Shown: positions 11,160 to 25,300 of the stretch, one piece after another
Layout: each line of letters opens with the position of its first letter
Position numbering within the stretch: position 1 is the first letter of the stretch
Assembly (NCBI RefSeq): GCF_024166365.1
Contig: NC_064822.1
Location: 104,404,823-104,468,822 of the forward strand
Source: Elephas maximus indicus
Taxonomy: Eukaryota; Chordata; Mammalia; Proboscidea; Elephantidae
DNA length: 64,000 nt
Direction of reading: 5' to 3'
Position numbers and translations under genes: made by a program
The notes under the pieces: generated by a model
What the model saw: the letters and a program-made list of their open reading frames with translations, nothing else
Database searches by the model: none
Told to the model about the DNA's origin: nothing

Positions 11160-11408
11160 AAGATAAATAGATGGATGAATGGATGGACAGATGGATTGGT
11201 GAATGGATAAATGAAAGGATGAATGGATGCTTGGATGGATGAACAATTGGTTAGATAGTGATGGATGAATGGATAGGTATCAGATGGATGGATGGTTGGA
11301 TGAATGCATGAAAGTGTGGATAGATAGATGAATGGATGGTTGGTTGGATGAATATTATATGGGTGGATAGATGGATGGATGGATGGTTGGATGAAAGTAT
11401 GGATGGAT
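11160..11408. repeat. Degenerate (TGGA)n satellite
   Basis: About 250 bp built from ATGGATGA/TGGATGGT-like tetramers with point changes, for example 'gatggatgaatggatggaca'. It is an old, interrupted tetranucleotide array. Confidence 0.85.
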
Positions 11409-12721
11409 GTGAAGCATCTCTTCTCTAAAAGGACTCACAAAAGGCTATGTAGTATCAGGGGCTTCAAGGGAGGGAGCTCACCCCATGCCAGGACAGGCAG
11501 CAGGGGAAATAGCACCTGCACTGGGCCTCCTTCAGTAACATACACACACACCCTCAACAACTTGTCTCCCAAAGACCTGGGTATATTTCCACTCCCCAGA
11601 AGGCACAGTCTGGGAGCTGTTTCTTTCTTCGTGCTCCCCTGGCCCTTTGGGAATACCTCCATTAACATGTATTATGCTGTACTGCCTGCATTGTAATGAC
11701 TCTCAGTTTTCTCTTCCATGTCCTTTCCCCTACCACGTACATACCCTGGACTGTGAGCTTCCTTAAGGTAGGAAGCATCCCCAAGTCTCTATGTCCCTAG
11801 ACATATGTACTTAACTGTTGAGCAAATAAACGAAATAAAGTAGATGCTAGCTCTCTTCCCCATAGACACACTTTGCACACATACTTATCTTTAGCTATTT
11901 CTCCTGGTCCCGTCCTCCTCACACACATACACACTCACACTCCTGACCCAGAACCTCTCCGAAGTCCCAGAGTCTATGGCCTGTTTCCTGGTTTCCTTTA
12001 CCCATTTGTGGCTAGTCTAGGGAAATCTCTGGGCTCTCCTGAGTATCTGAAAGATGGAGAGCGCTCTCAGCTCTTCTAAAGCCATAGTAACTTGATCCCA
12101 TATGGGGCAGAAAGGGGCTTCCTTGGGAAGAACCTAACTGTTGAGAGGGTAGTAGGGTCCTAGGCTAACCTGAAGGCTTCTGCTGCAACCTGACCATGCC
12201 CTCCCAGGTCTGCTGTCCCTACTCCTGACCTGTGAGGCTGTCCTAAGGTGGGGGATGGTTGTGGCCTCCATCTCAAGGCTGACTGGCTGGCAGACGAAGC
12301 CAGATTTAGAAGTCATTTTCACAGTAGGGAGCCTCCAACCTCCCACCCACAGGGCCCTGCAGGGCCAGTCTGAGATACGGCTCACCAGGACCTGACCCCT
12401 AGACCTGCAGTTGCTCCTCCCCTTCTTCTTTCTCTTCCTTTCTCCCCAGGCCTTTTGGCAGCTGGTGCTAATTCCATCCACAGGTACAGATGGAGGAAGG
12501 CCTGGTGGAGGGAGGTGAGGAGTATGTCGCACTGACATTTTAACCACCCCTGCGCTCCCAGTACAACATTCACCCATTCCAGGGGCTGTTTGTCCCCACC
12601 CCAGAGCTCCCCTGGCCTCTCTACCTGGCCTCTGCTGCCTGTGCCTCCTCCTTCCCTTCCTCCACCCGTCTTCCCTATCCTCCTGCCACACACCCCCAAC
12701 ACTAATGAGATAGCCCTGGAG

Positions 12722-12996
12722 AAAACTAATAATTATAGCTAACATGTATATCCTTTACAAAAAAAAAAAAAAATTTTTTTTTTATGGGCCAGGCACTGTT
12801 CTAAGTGCTTTACGTATTGACTAATCTTCCCAATGACCCTACAAGAAAAGCACTATTAATAACCCCGTTTTATAACTGAAGACATTGAGGCACGGAGAGG
12901 TTACGTAATTTGTCCAAGGTCACACAACTAGTACCAGGTGGAGCCAAGATTTGAACTCAGGCTGCCAGACCCCAAGGTCCATGCTCTAAACACTAT
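12722..12996 (-). repeat. MIR element
   Basis: Antisense MIR. 'gggccaggcactgttctaag', 'gaggcacggagaggttacg' and 'tccaaggtcacacaactagt' occur in the order of a reversed MIR. A run of A then T (12760-12783) interrupts its left part. Confidence 0.75.
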
Positions 12997-13254
12997 CCCG
13001 GCTCTCTGCTAACGGTAGTGGTATGCGCGAGCTCTTAGAAACTGCCTCTGCGTGTTCATCCTCAAAGGGGCTCAGGCAGCATGGTGGAGATCCCACCCAC
13101 AGGGCCAACTCCTCCACTGTCACCTCTTCTACCAACCCCCGAGTGAGTCCTGGAGCCCCTAGGTTATAGCAAAATCTAGGCAGATGCTCTCACCTCTGCC
13201 CAGGCTTTCCTCAATCTTCTTCCTAGCTTGAAGTCCATCCTCTTCTCCGGCCCA

Positions 13255-13892
13255 GAGGTCTAAGGCACAAACTCAGCCGAACCAGGCCCACCTGAATCTG
13301 GCCTCAGTTGCTACTTCCACTTATCTTCAACAACTCCCCTGAATATACCCTAAACTTCAGTCAAGCCAGACCATTTGGTAATTCCCTAAACATATCCTGT
13401 TTCCACAAACCCATGCCTTTGCTTCTGCTGTTTCCTCCGCCTAGAATGCCCTTTCCCCAAATTCTATCTCAGATGCCACCTCCTCCATCAGCCTTCCCTG
13501 GTCTCAATAAACCCATACAACCTCCTTCTCGTTTGACCCCTTATAGCACTGAACACTCACTGCTCAAAACTGTTATTATTTGTGTGTTTTCCTCTTCATC
13601 CCTTTCTTAGCTCCTAAACTCCCTGAGGCCATTGTCAGACGGGTCTTACCTCCATCCTGGAGCCCAGCCCAGTGCCTAGTTCTCAGTGAAAAAAAAAAAA
13701 AAGTACCGAACCAAACCCACTGCCATCAAGTCGGTTCTGCCACTATAGGACAGAGTAGAGCTGCCCCCATAGAGTTTCCAAGGAGTGTGGGGCGGATTTG
13801 AACTGCCAGCCTCTTGGTTAGCAGCTGTAGTACTTAACCACTACCCCACCAGCAGTTCTGGTTCCTCGTAGGTGCTCAGTAAATGCTCAGGA
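13255..13892. repeat. L2 fragment interrupted by an AfroSINE
   Basis: C/T-rich L2-like sequence runs to about 13689. It resumes after the AfroSINE as 'gtaggtgctcagtaaatgct' (13869), the usual L2 terminus. No coding signal is seen. Confidence 0.5.
13690..13858 (-). mobile_element. AfroSINE (short body type)
   Basis: A reversed AfroSINE: an A run, then 'ccaaacccactgccatcaag', 'gtcggttctgccactatagg', and the reversed tRNA-like head 'agcagctgtagtacttaacc'. It is inserted in an L2 copy. Confidence 0.85.
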
Positions 13893-14149
13893 CTCAGAAT
13901 TGGGTCTGTAGGTGGAAGGGAGACAGACCTGGGGAACCTTTGATCTCTGTCCGAGGTGACCCCCACTTCCTTTATCTCCTCCAGCAAAAGCTAACTAGAA
14001 ACCTGGCAGTCTAGGTTCCTGGCAGATTTTGGAATGGACCTTCCTGGTGGCTCGCTCTGACCAACGCTGTCCCCTCTGGTTCAGAACCCAAAAGAAGAAC
14101 ACAGCCCCCTACCCTCCCCACCCCCAAATGAACCAAGGCCAGCCAGCCA

Positions 14150-14640
14150 GAGGTTTGGGTCGGGTCCGGTGGACTTCTAGGCGGCCCTGCCCCCTTCCCC
14201 TCCTGTCCAGAACCTCTCCCGGTTCGGGTGGGGAGTGACGTCGAGATAATTGGAGACTAAAACTGTAAGTGGTTTGGAAACGGGGCTGGGGACCTGAACA
14301 CCGAGCCTGAGTTGGCGGGACCCGGTGGCGGTGGGGGCAGAGGCGAGTCCGGGGGCCGGCCAGTACCCGGAGACTGAGTCTGGGCGAAGCCCCCGCTCCA
14401 GCCGAGCCGGCAGCTAAATTTACCCGGGCTGACTCAGCCCTTGCCCGGAATGGGGGGCGGGGGGAAAGCGCCAGGGCAGTGGGAAGAGCCGGCGAGGGTG
14501 GGGGGAGCAAGAAAGGGAGAGTCCGAGCTGGGGAAGACAGAGGTGGATCGGGAGTTTCCACCAAAGAAAGGAGTCTTCCTCCCCCACGGCGCAGGAAGGA
14601 GCGAGGAGCACTGGGGGTGGGGCGCTACAGGGAAAGGGTC
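14150..14640. promoter_or_regulatory. CpG-rich block downstream of DDN
   Basis: Dense CpG dinucleotides (for example 'gagtccgggggccggccagt', 'gccgagccggcagctaaatt') and GC-rich boxes surround AT-containing motifs 'gataattgg' and 'gctgactcagc' (an AP-1/MARE-like site). No open frame here has homology that I recognise. It could be an alternative or antisense promoter or an enhancer. No transcript evidence is visible. Confidence 0.35.
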
Positions 14641-14677
14641 GGTGTAAGGAAGAAGGTGCCAAGTCTGGAGCAAAGGG

Positions 14678-14872
14678 AAGCTTAGATTTATTGAGCGCCT
14701 ACTGTGTGCCAGGCACTGTGCTAGGCGCTTTACATACATTATCTCATTAAATCCTCACAACAACCCTGCGAGGTAGGTGTTTATAAATCCTCATTTGACA
14801 GATGAGGAAACTGAGGCTCAAGGAGGTGAAGTGATTTGGCCAAGTTCACATGGCTAGTAAATGGCTGAGACG
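14678..14872 (-). repeat. MIR element
   Basis: Antisense MIR: 'tttattgagcgcctactgtg', 'ccaggcactgtgctaggcgc' and 'gaggaaactgaggctcaagg'. It supplies an AATAAA on the minus strand at 14687-14692, about 1.55 kb past the DDN stop codon. Confidence 0.85.
14687..14692 (-). terminator. DDN: Candidate DDN polyadenylation signal AATAAA
   Basis: An AATAAA hexamer on the minus strand within a MIR. It is the first I noticed in the DDN 3' flank, giving a predicted 3' UTR of about 1.55 kb, which fits the known size class of DDN mRNA. No cleavage evidence is available from sequence. Confidence 0.4.
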
Positions 14873-15639
14873 GAGGAGGCGTCCAGGATCGGCGAGAAAA
14901 GGGACTTCAGTGTCTGGGTCCCAAGCCGCTTGGCGTGGATGAGAACAGGAGGGGCTCGGCGCGCTCTCAAAGGCCTGCTCCTGGCCCCGCACGGCTGCAG
15001 GCTGCAAGGCGCGGGACAGGCGCGCGGTAACTAGGTAAGCTATCAATGGATTAACTGGCAGTGCCGGGTAGTGGGGGACTCGGAAACTAGCAACCGGGGA
15101 AATCCGCGACCTGCGCGCGCCCCGCAGTGGCTATGGCGAGTATCACACCCCACACCTTCAGGCTCCTTGGGACCAACCTCCCTCTTCCTTGCCTCGAGGA
15201 TTTCTGTCAGAGGCAGAAATTAGGGAAATTCTCAGGGTTCTTTCAGGTGGGCGATACCACCTGGGAAGTCGTGGCAACGTTCCACAGCAGAAATAAGGAA
15301 CGTTGGGGAGGAGGAAAAAGAGAAGGCCTAGTAGAGGTTCCAAGCTTTATCACTGGCTGCCTTCCTTCCCCAGTTCAGACCACCACAGGCCAGGGACAGT
15401 CACAGAACTGGAGTGGGAAGCCCTCACCTAATGCCGGAAGACTAGGATAGGAGCCCTTTGCCTACTCCTCAGCTCTCTTACAAACACTGGACAGTCTCCT
15501 CAACGGAGGGTGATATCAGGTGAAATGGAGGCCACCAAGGGATGCTTAGACTCTTCTCAACTCTCTCCCTTGGTTTGTGGAGGGGAATATGAGATAGAAG
15601 CCTCCCCAAAGATCCCAAAATGTCAGAGATAAAACCATG

Positions 15640-15765
15640 AACCTTAAAACTCCCTCATTTTACATACCAGGTGGTCTGGAGGCCTGGAGAGGGAGAGTGA
15701 CTGGCCTAAGGTCACCTAGCAAGTCAGTGGCAGAGTTGGGATTGAAACCAAAGGCACGGGACACA
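15640..15765 (-). repeat. MIR fragment (in the probable DDN 3' UTR)
   Basis: 'ctggcctaaggtcacctagc' followed by 'agtcagtggcagagttggga' is an antisense MIR core. The rest of 14700-16242 shows no coding signal and is the likely DDN 3' UTR. Confidence 0.6.
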
Positions 15766-16242
15766 AAGTGAGCACTCTTTCTGCTTTGCTGGCTGCTTCT
15801 AGAGCCTTTCCTCTTCTACCAACAGCCCCTCTGTCACAGGGTCACCCAGTGCTCTCAGGTCTTCCCATCACTTTCTCCCTCCTGCCCAGGGCCCTGCCTT
15901 CCTGTGACTGCCACCATCCCCACTCTCATAACTGATCCTGGCTAGGCTTCTCTGCTCAGCTCCACAACAGTGCATCAGCCCTTGCTGAAGATCCATGACC
16001 TTCTCACTCATGTGCCCTAGATGTGGCAAGATTAAAGTCTACCGCTCATCCTCACCACTCCTGAAAAATAAATAAATGAATGTGCAGATGGCCCCTGTTC
16101 TTTTCATTTGGGCAGCTTCTGCTTCAGGTATGGGAATGGGAAGGGGTAGGGGTACAGGGACAAAAGAAGCAAGAGTGTGGGAAAGAAAAGAATGGGGGGC
16201 CCAAGGATGGGTTGAGGGGCACAACTCCAAGATGGGGGTTTC

Positions 16243-18921
<2,679 letters not shown>

Positions 18922-18923
18922 CT

Positions 18924-18945
18924 ATATATACCCGGGCACACGTGT
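18924..18945 (-). promoter_or_regulatory. DDN: DDN core promoter: TATA box and adjacent E-box
   Basis: TATATATA at 18924-18931 lies 111 bp upstream of the DDN start codon on the minus strand, a good distance for a TATA box with a short 5' UTR. A CACGTG E-box (18940-18945) sits just upstream within a short palindrome 'cacacgtgtg'. The transcription start would be expected near 18895-18900. Confidence 0.55.
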
Positions 18946-18949
18946 GTGC

Positions 18950-21740
18950 CTGTCTGTGTGTGTGCGCGCGCATGTGACACGGCGCGGACGGCTCCGCGCT
19001 GCTACCTCCCCCATGTGCACGGCCGCCCCCTGGGGCCCGGGATTGGACGCCCCTTCCCACTGCTCTTGTCCCCCAAGCCTGATGGGACCCGCACGAGTGT
19101 GCGGGGGGACTTCTTTGCCAAGCTGACTGCCCCCCCTCCCCCACACCCATTTCTCCAACCTTCCCGCCGTTTTAACTCTTCATTCTCCTGCTTGTCAGGT
19201 TGCCTGACCCCCAGGGTTCAGCAGCCCTTTACTTCCTGCCTGGACATCAGTTTCTCGGACCGAGAGTGGTGGTGGGAATGGAACTCAAGGTCTTTGCCTG
19301 CCACTTTGCTGGTTTCCATGGGGTTGGGGTGCAGGAGGGGCTGGCCCACGGCTGGGGGCCTATTTTTAGCGGCAGTGGCCTTCGGGTGCAGAGATGAGTA
19401 ACCAGCTTCCAGGAGGGAGGGAAGAGGCGGTGGCTTTCAGGCAGCTTTTGTATGACTGGGGGGGGGGGGGAGATCCTTCTCCCAGGCTCAAAGAGGGCGA
19501 CCCCCACATCCTTAACGTCTCACCCTGGTGCTGAAACACAGAGCTGCTGGCACAGTGGGGCACACGAGTCTGGCTTGGCCACTGAAACTGCGCCACCACT
19601 CCCATTCTAGGTATTTGTCCTTGGGCACCCGTGAAGCCTTCTCCCAGCAGCAGGCTCTCTCCCCCAGCCCAGAAGCCAGAATGTTGGGGTCACCCTCTTC
19701 TATGCCCACAAAGCTCTGCCCAGCCTTATGGAGGACCCTTTCAGAAGGGATGGAGGAGGAATGGTGTGCTCCCTTGGCACAACCAATCCCTTAGCAACTG
19801 CAATGATAAAAGCAACCAGTTTCCCAGTATAGAGCTTCCCCTCACCACCACCACAATGCCTAGCTCACTCAGCCCCCACCTGAAGTGATACTCAAGATGC
19901 TCACCTCTTAGGCTCATTCTGTCCTGGGGGGGTTGTTGCTTACATCCATCCACATGATCCCTCCCCCCAAGCCTATATCAGGTGTCCCCTGATTCACCAT
20001 GGCAATGTTAGTGGCAGCACAGCCCACGCCAACCCTTACATGCAGAGACTTAGCAACCATGCCTGGAAACCATGGCAGCAGCTCCAGTGGAGGGGCGGGA
20101 GGGAGGTGGGGGGAAGAATGTGTATGGCAATGGCTCCTGAGGAAGAAGGGACAATTTCTCTATCCTGAGAGGACTAGGTAAGAATAGAAGGCTATGAAGC
20201 TCCCAAATTTTATTGTCTTTCCCTCTGCTCCATCCTCAGACTCTGAGACTGGCTGGTTGGTTTTTGGGGGGGAATGGGAAGAGCGAGAGACCCCATTTTG
20301 TTCTCCACTAAAGTATCTGCAGTCCTTTGGATACAGACCCTTTTTTTAAGGGGATGGGACCAGAAGGGTTGTTGTGGGGCAAAGACTGACTTAGTGGGAG
20401 CTTAGGCCTCCTGCTCCTTAACATGGGCCTTTAGAGAGAACCCAAACACCCCTGTCCCATCCACTTTATCCCCCCTGAATCCATGTACTTACCAGCTGCA
20501 GATGACTCTTGCTTTGAAGGTGCTTCCTTCCACCCCAGGTCCCACCAAGAGTCCTAAGGCTTTTTAAAGTCCTTGCCTCCTCCCTAGACAAACCCTCCTT
20601 CATGATGGAATGTGACATAGAGACATCTGTCCTTTCCACCATGCACCCACCCACACACACATAAACATACCCCAATTCTAATTACTTGAAAGCCTCCCTC
20701 CCCCAAGTTTGGGAATGTGCTGTGAGGCGTGTGAAGAGGTGAACGCAGAGGCAGAGGACTTCTCCATACCCCCCATGCAGCACTGACAGCTGAGCTCTGA
20801 CAAGTGCCTTGATGCTTTCCCATGTCCCATCAGGAAGCCTGGTTTGGGGAAACCAGCATGGTAGGGCTGGGGTTCATTAGAAGGCTTAGTTAGGCATAGT
20901 GCAGGTAGGGCAAGGAGTTACTCTGCAATTGCTTCTGTTCTTGGATGGGAAATTGTATCATACCTGCACAGCAGAGGTTAAATGATACCCAGAATTTGGC
21001 TCATACCCAACTAGCATTCCTTATGGTGCTTAGTGCTGCCTACTGTATTGGTCCACAATTTCAGCACAGAGAATGGGTCCGACCATAGTCCTGCTCCTCC
21101 CTTCCCTCCGTTCTCCAGCTCATTCTCACCTTGGAAGACAGGCAAGGGATTTGTAGTTTCAAAGATAGTAACGGATCAGCAGAATCCAAACACAGCCTAG
21201 CTTCCCTGACTGGGAAAAGTTGATGGCAGTGGCAGGTCTCTCTGCATCAGCATTTCTACTCTGTGGCAACCTAACATTGTCATGGGCTTCTCCTTGGGTC
21301 CCAGCTATGGTCCAGGCAAAGGGGAAAGTTAGACAATAAGGAGGGCAGTAGGGAATTGAGCAAGGAACAGCTATTAAAGGAGAATTAGACAGGCAGAAAG
21401 TCCAGTGTAGTGGTGAAGAGCATGAACTCTGGAGCCAGACTATTTGAGATCAAATCCTAGCTGTGTGACTTTGGCCAAGTTACTTAACTTTCCTGTGCCT
21501 CAGTTTTTTTTTAAATCTATAAAACTGGAATAGCGATAGTATCTACTGTTGATCTGAGGACTAAATAAATATATGTAAGGCAAAGCACTGACAATGGTGC
21601 CCGGCACACAGTAAGTTATACATACACACATAAACATAAATGTATATTATTGTTATTAACGATGAGTTGAAGAAGCCATATAAAGGAGGAGGGTTGGAGC
21701 AGTAGAATGTATCAGCTGCAAAAATCAAACACCGCAATGC
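18950..21740. other. DDN-PRKAG1 intergenic region
   Basis: No coding exon could be supported. The first kilobase is GC-rich and probably part of the DDN promoter region. The rest is unique-looking DNA with one MIR (21395-21625). Open frames here are short and show no splice-linked homology. Confidence 0.5.
21395..21625 (+). repeat. MIR element
   Basis: Sense MIR: 'tagtggtgaagagcatgaac', 'tctggagccagac', 'gctgtgtgactttggccaag', 'cctgtgcctcag', then 'ggcacacagtaag'. Confidence 0.85.
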
Positions 21741-21760
21741 CACGAAGAGGTTCCTGTCAT

Positions 21761-21766
21761 TTTAAT
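21761..21766 (-). terminator. PRKAG1: Candidate PRKAG1 polyadenylation signal ATTAAA
   Basis: ATTAAA on the minus strand (plus 'tttaat') about 600 bp after the stop codon gives a 3' UTR of ordinary length for this gene. I saw no AATAAA on the minus strand between 21600 and the stop codon. Cleavage position is not shown by sequence. Confidence 0.4.
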
Positions 21767-22365
21767 TAGGTTTGCCACGAAAAGCAATAACTTAGGCTAA
21801 CCACTCCATCCTCCACTTAACCCCCATCTGCCTTCATATAAAAACAGCACAGGAACCCAACAGCCCTCCTCCCCATGATCCTCTCCACTTCCATTATGGG
21901 AATAAATGTCACTAACTGGACTCAGCCTCCCCCATACAGCATGAAATAGGATGAATAAAAACATCTTTATGAAGACTGTTGCTGTGCTATTATCTTAGGG
22001 TGAAGTAAGGGGCAGGAATAGAGGCAAAGGCAGGGTGAGGTCTAGGGATCTCTCAGAGATCAGAATCTGCCTGAGGGTGGGCACAGAACCCATTGCTGAC
22101 CCACAAAGAGAGCTACATCTAAGAGGACAGGGGCTGAGATGGGCTGGGCTAAAATCTTCTTGCGCACATGTGTGAGGGGAAGGGCAGCTAAAAATCTATT
22201 CTCCTTCCTCCTCCAACTCCCTTGGCCCCCAGGTAGTAGGGTAGGGGGCTCCTGTGCAGGGAACAGAGTCACAGTTCTCTCAAGGTTTCATCTGTGATTT
22301 CCAGAGCTGCTGGCAGGCAGTGAGAGGGGCATATCCCCTACTGCTGCCTGACACCTTCCCCCAGC

Positions 22366-25300
22366 TCAGGGCTTCTTCTCTCCACCTGTGAGCACCAGGG
22401 CCTGCAGGATGTCAGACAGAGATACAATTCCCTTGACCACATCATTCTCATCCACCACCACAAGTCGGTGAACCTGGCACAGAGCAACAAGGAAGAAGGG
22501 GGTGTTCAGTGCCAACCTCAGTTAGGGTGAACCTTTTACACCCTACCCAGCTTCCCAAACCCTACTCTGAGGCCTCAGGTCTCTTGCCATTTGCCCCCCC
22601 ATCTCCCTCTTTTAGGGTCTCTGCCCTCCCTACCTCTGCTTCCACCAGCCTATTGATGATGGTCTCCAGAGTCTCATGTAGGTAGCACTTGAGGACACCC
22701 TCAAAATAGTGTGATCGATGTTGCAAGGCTTTGGTTACAGAGACATCTAGGTTGTTATAGGTCTTTTCTGCAGCCAAATTCTAGGGAGAAAGAGGAAGGA
22801 GCTTATGGGGAAGGGAGCCAATCCCCAAACCTCAGCCCACCCAACCTCACCAGAGGGACTTAGGGCAGTTGTCAGTCATGCCCCCAAGTCACACCCAGTT
22901 TATCAATTCCTTTTCCAATGGGGTTTGAAAGCTTGGAAGTTTCTCCCTTCTCCCTCAGTACATTCAGTACCCCATCTCATCCCCCTCCCCTTTTCCCTAC
23001 CTCCCAGCCCCTCCATAATCACTCACGATAACATCAAACTTGGAGTAGATGTCCACCACACGCCCTACGGGGACAGAGGCAGCTCAGTAAGGAGGATCTG
23101 GTATCTAAGGCTCCCCCTGCCCATAGAATCACTCTCCTGGCTGAGGTGAGAGGGGAGCAGATTTCCCCTGAGGCACTCTGACTTCCCAGGAGCCCTCCCT
23201 CCTTCTGCCCAATCTCGCACCTTTCTCATCCACCACTGGCAGAGCAGAAACTCGGTGCTGTACAAAGATGCCCAGAGCCACATAGACGGGGGTGGTGGTA
23301 CGGACCATGGCAATGTTGGCATAAGTGCCAATCTGCAGTTCTTCCAGAGACTTACACATGAACTCTGGCTTGGGAAACTCAGCGATCTGAGGAAAGAGCC
23401 ATCAGCTTGATTCTCCAGGTCCCCAAACCACCCTCAGGCACCTTTCCACCCCAGTATTTATGAAGTAAGAACGGGGCTGAGGAGCACTTACGAACAATTT
23501 GAGGAACTTGAGGATACGCTTGTGGGTGAGGATGTACAAGGTGTTGCCTGATTCTGGGTCAATAACTGGCAGCCTGTGGATCTTGTTTCGAATTAATGAA
23601 GAGACAGCATCAAACAAGCTGTGCGAAGGTGGGAGATGATGATCAGTTCCACAGTACTGGGGCGAGGGTGGTTAACTGTCTCCTTAGCGTACGTTGATAA
23701 ACAGGGAAAACTGGTGTTTGGGGTTTGGAGAGACAGTGTTTAGACCAGACCTAAAGATTGTGAGTGTGTGTGTGTGTGTATATATATTTGGGAGGAGTGC
23801 CTTTTCTCTCTTTAGCCCCTTTCCCTGGATTTTTGGCTGTCTAAAAGTTTTTTTTTTTTTTAGGACGGCAGTGTTTTTTTTTTGTTTTTTTGTTTTAGGG
23901 CTTTAGGTATGCTGATGGCATGGCTCTTCCCCTTCTGGACAGATGGGTAGCTGGAACTCACCTGGCATTAGGAGAAATGCAGACAAGTGGTTTAAAGGAG
24001 TCCTGTAGGTATACCTCTGAGGGGAAAAATACAATTTTCACACACACACACGCGCGCGTGCGCGCGCGCGCGCGCGCACCACCATGGTAAACCATGTCCC
24101 AGGAACTCTCCAGCCCATCATCCTTCCACAAACCCGTCATCCTTCCACAACCCCCACTCCTCTACATACCTCTCCAAGTTTCTATCTTGTGCTCTTCTAG
24201 CTCATAGATCTGCACCTAGAAGCAGATGCAGCAGAATTTGAGGCCTGATCTCCCTGCTTCATTAACTTCTTGTGGCTTGCTTGGAGGAAAGGAAATGAGA
24301 ATGAGGGGCTTTTGGCAGGGAAAGTGGTTTTGGCCACTGGGTTAGGATTCCTTACCAAGGCTGATTTATAGTATCGGTGCAGGATATTGATGAAATCAGT
24401 GATGGTCAGCATGCCTAGAGGCCAAAATAAGAGCCCTCAGCACTGCCCAAAGCTTCTCTCCCTGCCCAGCACAAGATGCCAATATTGTATTCCAGAAACT
24501 TTTTCTTACCCACAAAACTTTGCTTCTTACTGTCCCACAAAGGGGCAGCTCGTACACCATTAGTCACCAAGGCAAAGAAAGCTTTCTTCACCTGTAGCCA
24601 AAAGCATAATAATCACAAAGGGAAATTCACAGGAGGCAGGACTTTAAAAGAATAGGGGTTGGGTATGTTGGGGAAGATAGGAGACTAACCCCATAGACGG
24701 AAAAGACTATTACCCACGGGATGAGATAGGATGAGAGGTATTGTACCAGAGGCTCCAAAGAAGGGGTAAGGGAAAACAGTTCACCCACCTGCAGGGAAGT
24801 ATCAAATACAACCAATTTGGAGCTTGTGGGAATCAGGTCATAGCAGCGATGAGACTTCATGAAGGAAGTATACACGCTATTGTTGGATTCTGGGGTTTCT
24901 GCATAGGGTGGGATAGTTAGTAGCTTCCTTCCATGAAACAACTCCCAATCAAAAGAGGCAGAAAACAAAACAGTGTTGTAATAGACTATGGTTTTTTACT
25001 AAGGTCTCCTTTTGTTTAGCTGGGTTATTGTATCTGTTTTGTTCTTCTTGTTCTCACAAAATCAGGATAAATCCCTTAGAAGCCATTTCATCCAACTTCT
25101 GCCTCCAAGTAGGATGGTATCTATTGATTTCTTAGGCAAACGATGGCTGACTAAAACAAAGTCTATAATATTTCTCCTTAGCCTGTCCTATCTAAAAGCT
25201 TTTTCTCGTCTTAAACCATGATGTGTATTTCATACATTTAGCACATTTTCACTTGTTCTCTATTCTTAATAAAGATGAAAAACTAAGTAAGCTTCTTAAA

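Noticed and set aside
12134-12745. 203-codon minus-strand frame
   Set aside because: No protein family recognised, it partly overlaps repeat sequence, and no exon partners with matching splice sites were found.
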